Counted from the stretch's first letter, positions 24,083 through 34,899 are shown. The stretch is 64,000 bases of DNA from Starkeya sp. ORNL1 (GCF_012971745.1 NZ_CP048834.1:496001-560000), one strand, 5' to 3'. The notes: a model not told the origin generated them from the letters alone. Program-made: numbers and translations.

Positions 24083-25635
24083 CGATCGCTAACCTCAATC
24101 GCCGCGCCTTCCTGGCCAGCACCGCCGCAGCCGGCTTTTCAGGCCTGCTGCCGGACTTCGCTTTCGCCCAGGCCGCCACTGGCTCGCCGAGCCATGGCGG
24201 TGTGCTGAAATATGCGACGCTCGGCCTCGACACCGCTGATCCGCATCGCCACACCGGGAGCATCGCCGTCCAACAGATCTATGCCGAGGCGCTGACCTCG
24301 ATCGCCGGTGACGGCTCGGTCGAGCCCTTCCTGGCGGAATCCTTCGATATCTCGCCGGACGGCAAGACCTATATGTTCCGCTTGCGCGAGGGTGTCGTCT
24401 TCCACAATGGCGACGTCCTGACCGCCGCCGACGTGGTCGCCAATGTCGAGCGCGTGAAGACCAAGGTCACTGGCGGCTGGCTCGCCTCGGCGATGAAGCT
24501 GGTCGACACCGTGACCGCGCCGGACACGCGCACCGTTGTCCTCGCCATGCGCGAGCCCTATGCGCCGCTTGCCAATCTGATGTCGGAACTGTGGATCCTG
24601 TCACCGAAGTCCGACGGCTGGGCGGAGACCATCAAGACCCCGATCGGCACCGGGCCGTTCCGCTTCGGCGAGTGGCAGCCCAAAGTGAAGCTCACCGCGC
24701 CGGCCCACACCGCCTATTGGCGCAAGGGGATGCCCTATCTCTCCGCCATCGAGGCGGACCTGCGCGACGATGTCGACCGCTCGCTGGCGCTGCGCGCCGG
24801 GGAGTTGCACATCGCCAGCGTCTCCACCGACATCGCCAAGCAACTGGCTAGCGACACCAACATCAAGGTCCGCCCGCTCAAGGATGCCGGTTGGTACTTC
24901 GTCGCCTTCAACAACCGCAAGCCGCGCAAGCCGTTCGACGATGTGCGGGTGCGCCAGGCACTGGCCTATGCCGTCGACAAGGCCGCCTTCATGAACTTCG
25001 CCTCCTCCGGCACCGGTGTCGTCAGCAACCAGATGGTCGGGCCGGGCAATCTCTATTTCGACGAGGCTACCTTCAAGGCCGATCTCCACGCCAAGCCGAA
25101 CCTCGACAAGGCGCATGCGCTGCTCAAGGAAGCCGGCGTCGATCCGGTCAAGGAGACCATCGAGTTCGTGTCCTGGCAGGAGAATTATCCGCAGGTCGTG
25201 GTGCAAATGGTGCGCAAGCTCGGCTTCAAGGTGAACCATGTCGCGCTCGACGATCTCGGCGCGCAGAAGCGCCTCGGCCAGTACGACTGGGACATGAACT
25301 GCATGGACTCCGGTCCGCGCGCCGACATCTTCCTGCGCTACGTGCGCATGATGAGCGACGGCCCGAACCCGGTGCTGTGGGGCGGCGTACAGGATCCCGA
25401 GTTCGACAAACTGGTGAAGGCCGCCGTGGCAGAGCCCGCCATCGACGCCCGCAAGAAGCTCTATCTCGCCGCCTGGAAGCGGGTGATGGACAATTATTAT
25501 GTCGTTGTGCTCGGCCTCGCAGCCGACCAGATCGCCATGCGCACTGACGTGAACGGCTATGAGCCGGGCTTCACCTGGTCGCCGAACTGGGTGAGCGGCG
25601 GCGTCGCGCAGACCTGGCTCGCGGGCCGGTCATGA
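24079..25635 (+). CDS. ABC transporter substrate-binding protein, peptide/opine family, Tat-exported
   Basis: 518-residue family 5 solute-binding protein (DppA/OppA/NikA type). A twin-arginine signal (NRRAFLASTAAAG, cleavage near AFAQA) directs export of the folded protein. Family features are GVLKYATLGLDTADPH, an ESFDISPDGKTYMFRLREGV segment near residue 93, VRVRQALAYAVDKAAF near residue 290 and GTGPF near residue 192. Its ATG overlaps the preceding stop by 4 bp. Ligands in this family are di- and oligopeptides, opines, nickel or glycosides; here the ligand is expected to be the substrate of the two upstream hydrolases (inference from operon). Confidence 0.9.
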   Translation: MTIANLNRRAFLASTAAAGFSGLLPDFAFAQAATGSPSHGGVLKYATLGLDTADPHRHTGSIAVQQIYAEALTSIAGDGSVEPFLAESFDISPDGKTYMFRLREGVVFHNGDVLTAADVVANVERVKTKVTGGWLASAMKLVDTVTAPDTRTVVLAMREPYAPLANLMSELWILSPKSDGWAETIKTPIGTGPFRFGEWQPKVKLTAPAHTAYWRKGMPYLSAIEADLRDDVDRSLALRAGELHIASVSTDIAKQLASDTNIKVRPLKDAGWYFVAFNNRKPRKPFDDVRVRQALAYAVDKAAFMNFASSGTGVVSNQMVGPGNLYFDEATFKADLHAKPNLDKAHALLKEAGVDPVKETIEFVSWQENYPQVVVQMVRKLGFKVNHVALDDLGAQKRLGQYDWDMNCMDSGPRADIFLRYVRMMSDGPNPVLWGGVQDPEFDKLVKAAVAEPAIDARKKLYLAAWKRVMDNYYVVVLGLAADQIAMRTDVNGYEPGFTWSPNWVSGGVAQTWLAGRS

Positions 25636-26501
25636 CCTTGGCGCTCGCCATGGCCGCGGAGGGCAGGGCGCGTACCGGATTTCCGGTGCGCGCCAGCCTG
25701 TCGGTGATCATCCTCGCTATCATCGTGGCGGTGGCCATCGCCGCCCCGCTGATCGCGCCGTATGACCCGCTCGACCAGGACCTGCTGTCGCTGAACCAGT
25801 GGCCAGGTCCCGAGCACTGGCTGGGCACCGACCATATTGGACGCGACGTGTTCTCGCGCCTCGTCATGGGCGCGCGCACCACGCTGCTGGTCGGCCTTGG
25901 CGGCGCCGCGGCGGCATTCGTGCTCGGCGCCGGTTTCGGCCTCGTTGCGCTCTCGCTCGGCCGCATCGCTGAAACCATCCTCTACAGCGCCATCGATCTC
26001 ATCCGCGCCATGCCGGACGTGCTGCTGGCGCTGCTGCTCATCGTCGCGCTCGGCGAGGGGGCAGGGCCGGTGGCGATCGCGCTCGGCATCTCCTTCGCGC
26101 CGTTCTTCGCCTATGTGGCGCGCGCCATCTACCGGCGCGAGGCGGCGAAGGATTATGTGACGGCGGCGCGGCTGTTCGGCGGCGGCCCGCTGCACGTGCT
26201 GCGCCTGCATTTCGCGCCGAACCTTGTAGGCGGGCTGGTGACGCAGGCGGCGATCCTGATGCCGCGCTGCATCGTCACTGAATCCGTGCTCAGCTTCCTC
26301 GGCCTCGGCTCCTCGCCCGACGCCCCGACCTGGGGCCGCATGGGGGCGGAGGCCAGCCGCTATATCGAGGTGGCGCCGCACACCATACTGGCGCCGGTGC
26401 TGGCCATCATCCTGCTGACGCTCTCGCTGTCCTTCGTCGGCGATGCGGTGCGCGTGAGGCTCGATCCGCTGCGCGAAGCTGACGCGACGAGGTCGGTATG
26501 A
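25632..26501 (+). CDS. ABC transporter permease, DppC type
   Basis: 289 residues, about six membrane segments. The N-terminal OppC-like segment (IIAIVAVAIAAPLIAPYDPLDQD region) and the following HWLGTDHIGRDVFSRLVMGARTTL are diagnostic of DppC/OppC permeases; the EAA loop, contacting the ATPase, is at about residues 165-190 (REAAKDYVTAARLFGGG). It overlaps the neighbours on both sides by 4 bp. In this operon the C-type permease comes before the B-type, the reverse of the usual dpp order. Confidence 0.9.
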   Translation: MTLALAMAAEGRARTGFPVRASLSVIILAIIVAVAIAAPLIAPYDPLDQDLLSLNQWPGPEHWLGTDHIGRDVFSRLVMGARTTLLVGLGGAAAAFVLGAGFGLVALSLGRIAETILYSAIDLIRAMPDVLLALLLIVALGEGAGPVAIALGISFAPFFAYVARAIYRREAAKDYVTAARLFGGGPLHVLRLHFAPNLVGGLVTQAAILMPRCIVTESVLSFLGLGSSPDAPTWGRMGAEASRYIEVAPHTILAPVLAIILLTLSLSFVGDAVRVRLDPLREADATRSV

Positions 26502-27409
26502 AAAGCCTCGCCGCCGCCAGTCTCGCCCTCGTCCGCATGGTTGCGCAGGCGGTGGGCATCATGGTGATCGTGTTCCTGCTGGCCCGTGTCATCCCCGGCG
26601 ACGCCGTCGACTTCAAGGCGATCCAGGGCGATCTGACGGCCAGCCAGCAGCAGGCGATGCGCCATGAGCTCGGGCTCGACCAGCCGGTGCTGACCCAGTT
26701 CGGCGAATGGACCTTGCGCGCGCTGCACGGCGATTTCGGCGAGTCGCTGCGCTTCAGCCGGCCGGTGTCGGACATGCTGGCGACCGCGCTGCCGGGCACG
26801 CTGGTCTTTGCCAGCCTGAGCTTCGCACTGGCGCTCGCGCTCGCCATCGGCATCGCTGTCGGCGCGGTTATGACGGGCAGCCCGATTCTGCGGGCGCTGG
26901 TCGATATCACCAACATCTGGTCCATCGCGCTGCCCACTTTCTGCATCGGCGTGGTCGGCATCCTCATCTTCTCGGTGTGGCTGCACTGGCTGCCGGTGCT
27001 GGGAGGCATGCTGCTGCCGGTGTGCATCATCGGCATCGACGGTGCCGGGCAGATCGTGAAGCCGCTCTACGAGGAACTTCGCGAGGCGGCGACCTCCGCG
27101 CATGTGCGCACCGCGCGCGCCAAGGGGCTCTCGCCCTGGCGCATCACCCTCCGCCATCTGATGCCGACTGCGGTGCCGGTGGCGCTAGCTTTGTCGAGCC
27201 TGGTGCTGGCGAGCCTTGTTGCCGGAACCCTCACCATGGAAGTGCTGTTCGGCCTGCCCGGCATTGGCAGCCTGATGCTCAATGCCATTCACGGGCGCGA
27301 CTATCCGGTGATCCAGGCTTCCATACTGGTCACGGCGGTGGCCCTGGTCCTCATCAACGGGCTCACCGATCTGCTCCACCGCCTGGCCGATCCGAGGCTA
27401 TCCCGATGA
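26498..27409 (+). CDS. ABC transporter permease, DppB type
   Basis: 303 residues with six membrane segments and the DppB/OppB features: VFLLARVIPGDAVDF near residue 25, RHELGLDQPVLTQFGEW near residue 53, and the EAA loop LREAATSAHVRTARAKGLS near residue 190. The final helices contain LEVLFGLPGIG-like sequence (MEVLFGLPGIGSLM). It overlaps the ATPase gene by 4 bp. Together with the C-type permease it forms the membrane channel of the importer. Confidence 0.9.
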   Translation: MKSLAAASLALVRMVAQAVGIMVIVFLLARVIPGDAVDFKAIQGDLTASQQQAMRHELGLDQPVLTQFGEWTLRALHGDFGESLRFSRPVSDMLATALPGTLVFASLSFALALALAIGIAVGAVMTGSPILRALVDITNIWSIALPTFCIGVVGILIFSVWLHWLPVLGGMLLPVCIIGIDGAGQIVKPLYEELREAATSAHVRTARAKGLSPWRITLRHLMPTAVPVALALSSLVLASLVAGTLTMEVLFGLPGIGSLMLNAIHGRDYPVIQASILVTAVALVLINGLTDLLHRLADPRLSR

Positions 27410-28995
27410 GTGCGCCGGTTCTTGCTCTTCGTAATCTCGTCATCGCCAAGGGGGCACGCCGGCTGGTGGACGGCGTGTCACTGACGCTGGTGCGCGGCCG
27501 CACGCTCGGCGTCATCGGCGAGTCCGGCTCCGGCAAATCGCTGACCGCGCTGGCCATCCTCGATCTGCTGCCTGCAGGGTTGACGGTCGATCCGGCCTCC
27601 GCCATCGAGATCGACGGCGTTGTACTACCGCGGCGCGATGAACGGGCCATGCGGGCGCTGCGCGGCCGCAAGGTGGCCATGGTGTTCCAGGATCCGATGG
27701 CCTGCCTCAACCCGTTCATGCGGGTCGGCGCGCAGCTCGACGAGGTGCTGGCGAAACTTGGGCAGGCGCGGCCGGTCCGCGGCCATCGCATCGAGGAACT
27801 GCTCCGCGAAGTCGACCTTCCCGATCCTGCCGCGCTCGCCCGCCGCTACCCGCACGAACTCTCAGGCGGCCAGCAGCAGCGGGTGATGCTGGCGATGGCG
27901 CTCGCCGGCGAACCCGACCTGCTGATCGCCGACGAGCCGACCAGCGCCCTCGATGCCAGCGTCCAGGCGGAGATCGTGGCGCTGCTCGCGGCGGTGCAGC
28001 GCCGGCGCCAGCTCGCCATGCTCATCATCACCCACGATCTCGCGGTGGCCGGCGCGCTGGCGCACGATCTTGCGGTGATGCAGCGCGGCCAGATCGTCGA
28101 GACCGGCCCCGCGGCCAACATCCTCGAAGCGCCAAGGCATTCCTATACGGCACGCCTGGTCGCTGCGCGCCGCACCCTGCTGGCGGCAATGTCGGATGCT
28201 CGCCTCGACGCGCGGGCGCCGTTGGTCGAGGCGGAGGCGATGGCTGTCGACTATGCCGGCCGCGGCCTGTTTGCTCGCCCGTTCCGGGCGGTGGAGGGCG
28301 CCTCGTTCCGCCTGCTGCCCGGCCGCACGCTCGGCATCATCGGCGAATCCGGGTCGGGCAAGAGCACGCTGGCGATGGCGGTGGCCGGACTGAGGCCGCT
28401 CGCGCAAGGAAGCATCCGGCTGCTCGGCCATGAGTTGACACCGTCGAGCCGAACCGTGCCCCGCGCGCTACGCCGGCGCTGCCAGGTGGTTTTCCAGAAC
28501 CCCTATGGCGCGCTCAATCCGCGGCTCGCTATCGCCCGCGCGCTGGCCGAGCCGCTCGACCTCGCCGGGATTCCGGCGCGCGAGCATGCCGGACGGATCG
28601 CAGCGGCGCTGCAGGAGGTCGGCCTCGAGGCCGAGCATGGCACGCGGTTCCCGCACCAGCTCTCCGGCGGCCAGCGCCAGCGCGTCTGCATCGCGCGGGC
28701 ACTGATCTGCGAGCCGGATGTGCTGATCTGCGACGAGGTGGTCTCGGCGCTCGACATGACCGTGCAGGTGCAGATCCTGCAGCTTCTGCGACGGCTCCAG
28801 GCCGAGCGCGGCTTCGCCATGGCGTTCATCGGGCACGACATCGAGGTGGTGCGCTGGATCGCCGACGACGTGCTCATCATGAACAAGGGCCGCGTCGTCG
28901 ACAGTTGCCCGGCCCATGACCTGACGGCGACCCCGGCACGCGACGCCTACACGCGCCATCTGCTTTCCGCCCGGCTGAAACCGCTCGCGGCGTAG
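27406..28995 (+). CDS. Fused double ABC ATPase, DppD-DppF type
   Basis: 529 residues holding two complete ABC domains. Domain 1 has Walker A GESGSGKSLTA near residue 41, signature LSGGQQQRV near residue 155 and Walker B LLIADEPTSALD near residue 175; domain 2 has GESGSGKSTLA near residue 315, LSGGQRQRV near residue 420 and VLICDEVVSALD near residue 440. In most dpp operons these are two separate genes. ATG 27406 overlaps the permease stop (ATGA). It energises the importer and is the last gene of the operon. Confidence 0.92.
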   Translation: MSAPVLALRNLVIAKGARRLVDGVSLTLVRGRTLGVIGESGSGKSLTALAILDLLPAGLTVDPASAIEIDGVVLPRRDERAMRALRGRKVAMVFQDPMACLNPFMRVGAQLDEVLAKLGQARPVRGHRIEELLREVDLPDPAALARRYPHELSGGQQQRVMLAMALAGEPDLLIADEPTSALDASVQAEIVALLAAVQRRRQLAMLIITHDLAVAGALAHDLAVMQRGQIVETGPAANILEAPRHSYTARLVAARRTLLAAMSDARLDARAPLVEAEAMAVDYAGRGLFARPFRAVEGASFRLLPGRTLGIIGESGSGKSTLAMAVAGLRPLAQGSIRLLGHELTPSSRTVPRALRRRCQVVFQNPYGALNPRLAIARALAEPLDLAGIPAREHAGRIAAALQEVGLEAEHGTRFPHQLSGGQRQRVCIARALICEPDVLICDEVVSALDMTVQVQILQLLRRLQAERGFAMAFIGHDIEVVRWIADDVLIMNKGRVVDSCPAHDLTATPARDAYTRHLLSARLKPLAA

Positions 28996-29022
28996 GCGTC
29001 GCGACACTGGCTCGGCGCGCCG

Positions 29023-31002
29023 CTATTGCGGCGGTACCGGCTGGCGGCGCGGATCCGGCTGGGCGTCGGTAGAGCCCTTCGACCCGCCCTGCTGCCCCGG
29101 AGCCTGTTCGGGCCGCGGCTTTTCCTGCTGCGGCCGCTGCCCCTGATCTTCACGCTGCTGCATCTGCTGGCGTGGCTGCTGCTGGCCGCGCGGCTGCTGC
29201 GCATCCGGTTGCGGCTGGCGGCGCTGTTCGGGCTGCTGGTTTCGCGGCGCGGTGTCGGGACGCTGCTGTTGATCGGGGCGCTGGTCCGTCTGCGGCTGGC
29301 GGCGATCCTGCTTCTGGCTCGGCGGCTGCTGCGCATCCGGCTGCGGCTGACGGCGCTGATCGGGCTGCTGGCCTTTCGGCCCTGCCTCCGGCCGCTGCTG
29401 GTCGGGGCGCTGCTGCGCATCCGGGCGGCGGCGATCCGGTTGCTGCTGGGTTTCCTGAGGCTGCGCATCCGGTTGCGGCTGACGGCGCTGATCGGGCTGC
29501 TGGCCTTTCGGCCCTGCCTCCGGCCGCTGCTGATCGGGGCGCGGCTGCTGCGCATCCGGACGGCGGCGATCCTGCTGCTGCTGCTGTTGGTTTCCCTGAG
29601 GCTGCGCATCTTGCGGCTGCGGGCGGCGCTGATCGGGCTGCTGGCCTTGAGGCCCTGCGTCCGGCCGCTGCTGATCGAGGCGCTGCTGCGCATCCGGGCG
29701 GCGACGATCGGGTTGCTGCTGGGTCCCCTGCGGCTGGCCTTGCTGCCCGTTGGGCTGATTCTGCCGGTTCGGCGCGCCGATTCCCGGCTGGCCGGACGGC
29801 TGATCGCTTCGCGGGGCGCCGGCCGGTGCCTGCACCTGGCGCGCCCGTTCACGACGCTCCTGATTGAAACGATCGAGGCGCTGCTGTCGCTGCTCAATCG
29901 CCTCGCGACGCTCGCGCTCCAGCGCATCGCCACGCGCATCCGCTTGCTGGCGAAGCTCCCGAATGCGGTCGGCGCGATCGCGCTCCAGTTCCTGCACGTC
30001 GCGCTGATAGCGGTCGCGGTCGGATTGGCGGCGTTCACGCAGTTCGCGCCGGCGATTGTCATCGAGAGCGCTGAGAAGGGCGACGGACGGTGCGAACAGC
30101 CCGGGCGTATCGTCGCGCACATATTGGCGTACGACGACGCGGCGGTCTGGCTCGATGGTGCGCACCACGCGTCGGGGCGGCCCGAAGCGGTCGCCGAACG
30201 CGATGCGCGGCGCGAAGACGCCGATGCGCCCGCCGGCGTCGTCATAGAAGAGGTCGTCGCTCCGATCCACGTCCACGATCTCGCGGCTGACGATTCGGGT
30301 GCGGGCCACCCGGTCATAGGCGCCGCGTTCGATGCCGCGATTGACGTAGTAGCCATTCTCCCAGATCGGGTCGTATTCCTGCGGCGCGGCGCGCAGATAG
30401 ACGCTGATCTGGGGAATCGGCGCGGCATGGATGCCGATGTCCCGCTCGCCCATGTACTGGTCGTCGATGAAGACCCAGCTTTCCGCAACGGGAGCGTCAT
30501 AGTGGCTCGCCCGGCCGGTGGCGAAGCCGTCGCGATCGGGTGCGATGGGCGCCCAACCGGTGCGGCCGCCGCCCCGCCGCCACGTCACCCAGGCCGGCGC
30601 CCAGGTGTCGCCCGGAACCCAGAACCAGCCATAGGCCGGATCGTAGCTCCAGCGGCCGTAATGATAGGTTGCCCAGCCGAACGGCTCGTCGGAATCCCAG
30701 TACCAGCCATAGGCGTCGGTCCAGACCCAGCGTCCCTCCTGATAGGGCCGCCAGCCGGGGCCGACATCGGAGGGCACGAACACGTACCGATAGTCCGGGT
30801 GCTCGACCCATGTGCCGTGATCGGCGAGCTGGTCATAGAAGACGTTGATGTCCATCGGGGCGCCCGCTCGCGGTCCGCCTTGGGGACCAGCCTGTGCCAG
30901 GCGTATCGCAGAGGTCTCCGCATTGGCAGGCGGCACGAGCGAGCTGGCAAGGAAGCTTGCCGCCAGGCCAGCAACGAGCCATCGGCTTCCAGAATTCATC
31001 AT
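29023..31002 (-). CDS. DUF6600-type secreted protein with long Gln/Pro-rich repeat tail
   Basis: 659 residues. A signal peptide (about 1-28, ending VPPANAE) is followed by an aromatic-rich region at about 45-190 with repeats of the YGWYWDSDEPFGWATYHYGRW / PAYGWFWVPGDTW kind, typical of DUF6600/FecR-associated proteins. A charged helical segment (about 315-390) follows, then about 250 residues of tandem repeats rich in Gln, Pro, Asp and Arg. Related proteins are exported and of unknown function. It is convergent with the dpp-type operon and separated from it by 27 bp. AGGGA precedes the ATG at 31002; an internal ATG follows directly. Confidence 0.8.
   Translation of the reverse strand: MMNSGSRWLVAGLAASFLASSLVPPANAETSAIRLAQAGPQGGPRAGAPMDINVFYDQLADHGTWVEHPDYRYVFVPSDVGPGWRPYQEGRWVWTDAYGWYWDSDEPFGWATYHYGRWSYDPAYGWFWVPGDTWAPAWVTWRRGGGRTGWAPIAPDRDGFATGRASHYDAPVAESWVFIDDQYMGERDIGIHAAPIPQISVYLRAAPQEYDPIWENGYYVNRGIERGAYDRVARTRIVSREIVDVDRSDDLFYDDAGGRIGVFAPRIAFGDRFGPPRRVVRTIEPDRRVVVRQYVRDDTPGLFAPSVALLSALDDNRRRELRERRQSDRDRYQRDVQELERDRADRIRELRQQADARGDALERERREAIEQRQQRLDRFNQERRERARQVQAPAGAPRSDQPSGQPGIGAPNRQNQPNGQQGQPQGTQQQPDRRRPDAQQRLDQQRPDAGPQGQQPDQRRPQPQDAQPQGNQQQQQQDRRRPDAQQPRPDQQRPEAGPKGQQPDQRRQPQPDAQPQETQQQPDRRRPDAQQRPDQQRPEAGPKGQQPDQRRQPQPDAQQPPSQKQDRRQPQTDQRPDQQQRPDTAPRNQQPEQRRQPQPDAQQPRGQQQPRQQMQQREDQGQRPQQEKPRPEQAPGQQGGSKGSTDAQPDPRRQPVPPQ
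29240..29780. repeat. In-frame tandem repeats inside the DUF6600 gene
   Basis: A unit of about 132 bp (44 codons; QPDRRRPDAQQ, DQQRPEAGPKGQQPDQRR) occurs about three times with near identity between the copies centred near 29370 and 29500, and with more drift elsewhere. Its multiple-of-three length keeps the frame, so repeat number may vary among strains. Confidence 0.7.
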
Positions 31003-31311
31003 AGACAAGTTCCCTACGCATACGAGAAGGCACGGATTAACGCGATTGCCGCCTTTTGGTTGCGAAGCAATCAGCATAATTGCGAGGGTAATAGCGCTCC
31101 AAATTATTGTGGCGCAAACATGTCAATGAATAGATCGGTGTTCAGGTATGCTATCGCGTTGCTCGTGCAGATTGCGAAACTGGAGCGAATGACGCCGTCA
31201 TATGTTTGCCTGAGTTGGCGAACGCTGCGTCGTTCCTTTACGCTTGGCACGGAGACGCAGGCCGCGGGCTTCTTACAGGCTCGCGCGGCGTCGCCTCCAG
31301 CCCACGGCCCG
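31003..31311. other. Gene-free upstream region
   Basis: 309 bp between the DUF6600 gene and the ABM gene, both minus. It is relatively AT-rich near 31040-31130 and should contain the DUF6600 promoter. I see no gene and no clear repeat. Confidence 0.4.
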
Positions 31312-31608
31312 CTATTTCATCGAGAGGACAACCGGTCCCGCGACCGGGTCCGTTACGCCGAGCCCGCCACCCAGATCCTCAAGTGTCTGGCGGAAGCTGT
31401 CGAGCGTGGCGATCATCGCCGGGCGTCCGGCGGCCAGCGCCTCCGTGCTCTCCCATTCCGCGATGATGCAGTAGCGTCCCTCGCCAGTCTTTATGATGTT
31501 GGCGTGCCGCATCCCGGGCCAACTTCCGGCGATGTTTCTATGGGCGTCGAGAAAAGCCTCGTCCATGCCAGGCTTGACCTTGAAACGCACGACGTTGAAC
31601 GCAGTCAT
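31312..31608 (-). CDS. ABM-family monooxygenase-like protein
   Basis: 98 residues of the antibiotic biosynthesis monooxygenase ferredoxin-like fold: FNVVRFKVKPGMDEAFLDAH at the start, a central IIKTGEGRYCIIAEWES, and a final helix with RPAMIATLDSFRQTL. Many members are heme-degrading or quinone-forming enzymes, others only bind small molecules, so the role is open. GAGGAGGG lies about 4 nt before the ATG. It is 38 bp downstream of the nitronate monooxygenase gene on the same strand, so probably co-transcribed. Confidence 0.8.
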   Translation of the reverse strand: MTAFNVVRFKVKPGMDEAFLDAHRNIAGSWPGMRHANIIKTGEGRYCIIAEWESTEALAAGRPAMIATLDSFRQTLEDLGGGLGVTDPVAGPVVLSMK

Positions 31609-31646
31609 GATCCCTCCTCATGGCAAGTATGATGGTAGCGATGGCT

Positions 31647-32633
31647 TCAATCGGCGATCCATCGCGGGCCGTCCGCGAGCAGACGCTCGGCTTGTCCGAC
31701 AATGTCATTGATCACGCGTGCGGCCGACTCCACGCTGTGGATCAAGCCGGCTGCTTCTCCCATTAGGACCCCGGTGTTCTCGGCGTCGCCGGCGTGGAAA
31801 GCATCCCAATAAAGCCTGCTCTGGACTGACAGCGTCGGCTCCTGCGCCAGTTGATCTTCGCGGCCGTGCCAGGCCGCGACAAATCGATTGTTCAATACGC
31901 GCGTGACGAACTCGGTTGTCGGCCAATGATAGTTGCGGGCAATGTCCACGGTCTTGGTCTTGATCGTCTGATCGCCGTCGGCGGCGACAATCGCCTCACG
32001 GAATCCCTGCGGCGCGGCAGATTCCAAAGTTGCCAGGAACCGTGTGCCGATCAGCACGCCGTCGGCGCCGAGCATCAGCGCCGCGGCGAGCGAGCGGCCG
32101 TCGCCGACACCGCCCGCGGCGACCAGAACCGTCTCCGGTGCCTGTTTCGCGAGAAGATCGGCTATTTCGGAAACGAGCGTGAAGGTCGAGCGGGAACCGC
32201 TGTGGCCGCCGGCTTCATTGCCCTGCGCGACGATGACGTCCGCGCCCGCTTCGAGCGCCCGACGTGCATGCGTCATCGACTGGACCTGGCAGAGGACCGG
32301 CACTCCCGCTGCTTGGGAGCGCGCCGCAAAGGGCGCGGGCGAGCCAAATGAAAACATGAGCGCCACGGGTCGCCGCGCCAGCACGAGATCGAGCAGATGT
32401 GGCCGGGTTGCCAGCGACCACGTGATGAAGCCGCATCCGACACGCGCTTTGCCCGCGGCAGCAAACTCCTTGTCCAGCCAGGCTTCGTCGCCATAGCCGC
32501 CGCCGATCAGACCGAGTCCGCCGGCATTGGACACCGCTGCCGCAAGCCTCCCGCCGGCCATCACCCCCATCGGGGCAAGTACGATGGGATGCCGGATGGA
32601 AAAACGCTCGGTAAGTCGTGTGCTCAGGGGCAT
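31647..32633 (-). CDS. Nitronate monooxygenase family flavoprotein
   Basis: 328-residue FMN-dependent TIM-barrel protein (NMO/2-nitropropane dioxygenase family). Visible parts are HPIVLAPMGVMAGGRLAAAVSNAGGLGLIGGGYG near the start (FMN site), a QGNEAGGHSGSRSTFTLV segment near residue 143 with the family's catalytic-type His, and VAAGGVGDGRSLAAALMLGADGVLIGTRFLAT near residue 175 (phosphate-binding loop). It oxidises alkyl nitronates or related compounds. ATG 32633 is chosen over an in-frame start 7 codons upstream. Confidence 0.88.
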   Translation of the reverse strand: MPLSTRLTERFSIRHPIVLAPMGVMAGGRLAAAVSNAGGLGLIGGGYGDEAWLDKEFAAAGKARVGCGFITWSLATRPHLLDLVLARRPVALMFSFGSPAPFAARSQAAGVPVLCQVQSMTHARRALEAGADVIVAQGNEAGGHSGSRSTFTLVSEIADLLAKQAPETVLVAAGGVGDGRSLAAALMLGADGVLIGTRFLATLESAAPQGFREAIVAADGDQTIKTKTVDIARNYHWPTTEFVTRVLNNRFVAAWHGREDQLAQEPTLSVQSRLYWDAFHAGDAENTGVLMGEAAGLIHSVESAARVINDIVGQAERLLADGPRWIAD

Positions 32634-33010
32634 GGGCAGGGCCCATTGGATCACCGAGACACCATAGCAGGATAAGCCCTACCTACACACCGGGGAGCAA
32701 AACAATCCGATGCGTGCCGCAGCAAGATTAGGTCGCTCGAAATCGTCGGTAGCGGAGTGACGCGTCCTAGGGAGGCTAAGCGTCAGTCTCGAAGCATCAG
32801 CAAAATCACCGCATTAAGTCGCCGTGCGTTGTCTGAATTGGCTGAAAATTGTATGGCTTGCCTGCACGGTTGGCAACGCCACAACAGAGTTGGGAGGTTA
32901 TCGTGCTCTAATCCCAATCACGTTCCAGATGGGATCTTGACAATGACAGGGCGGACCTCTCGACGGATCCGCCCCGCTTATGTGATGTTTTCGAACTCTG
33001 GAGGCGTTAG
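32634..33010. other. Gene-free stretch
   Basis: About 377 bp between two minus-strand genes. A GGCGGA/TCCGCC hairpin at about 32952-32985 may terminate transcription near the sulfatase 3-prime end. No credible gene. Confidence 0.4.
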
Positions 33011-34513
<1,503 letters not shown>

Positions 34514-34899
34514 TTGCTTCCTCCTGCTCTGCTTTCTGCTGAGCTAATGCGTCATTGGCTATCTCGACCGGCGGACCGCCGGGTGCCCCAAGTAGAATGC
34601 CTGAACTAAGGTCGATGCAAGGAAATGTTGCCCTCGAATTTACCACTCTTATGTCAGAAGCTTTCAGCAAAGCAGGTGGTAGAAAGTCGACGAACTATCG
34701 CCAACATCATTTGTAAACCAACATTGTAGAATTATTTATACCGCATTATATGACAGTGAATGCCAAGCCGGATGCGGATGGAAATTACTATGAAAGGCGC
34801 ACTATTCGCGAGCGCGAATCTTCGCCAAAGAGATTTGCTTTTGAGTCAGACCGTCAATACCTTCTGGCAGCAAATGCTTGAAGGTTGCGGCGGGTTGTC
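34514..34899. other. Gene-free divergent promoter region
   Basis: 386 bp, clearly more AT-rich than the rest of the window (especially 34670-34830), between the divergent sulfatase and DUF202 genes. It must hold both promoters. No repeat or operator stands out. Confidence 0.4.

Noticed and set aside
27406..28995. DEVVSALD instead of DEPTSALD in the second ATPase domain
   Set aside because: DppF-type domains normally have a DE(A/V)VSALD form, so it is not a defect.
29026..31632. Plus-strand frame of 868 codons over the DUF6600 gene
   Set aside because: Shadow produced by the GC-rich repeats; the minus-strand product has a signal peptide and the expected aromatic motifs.
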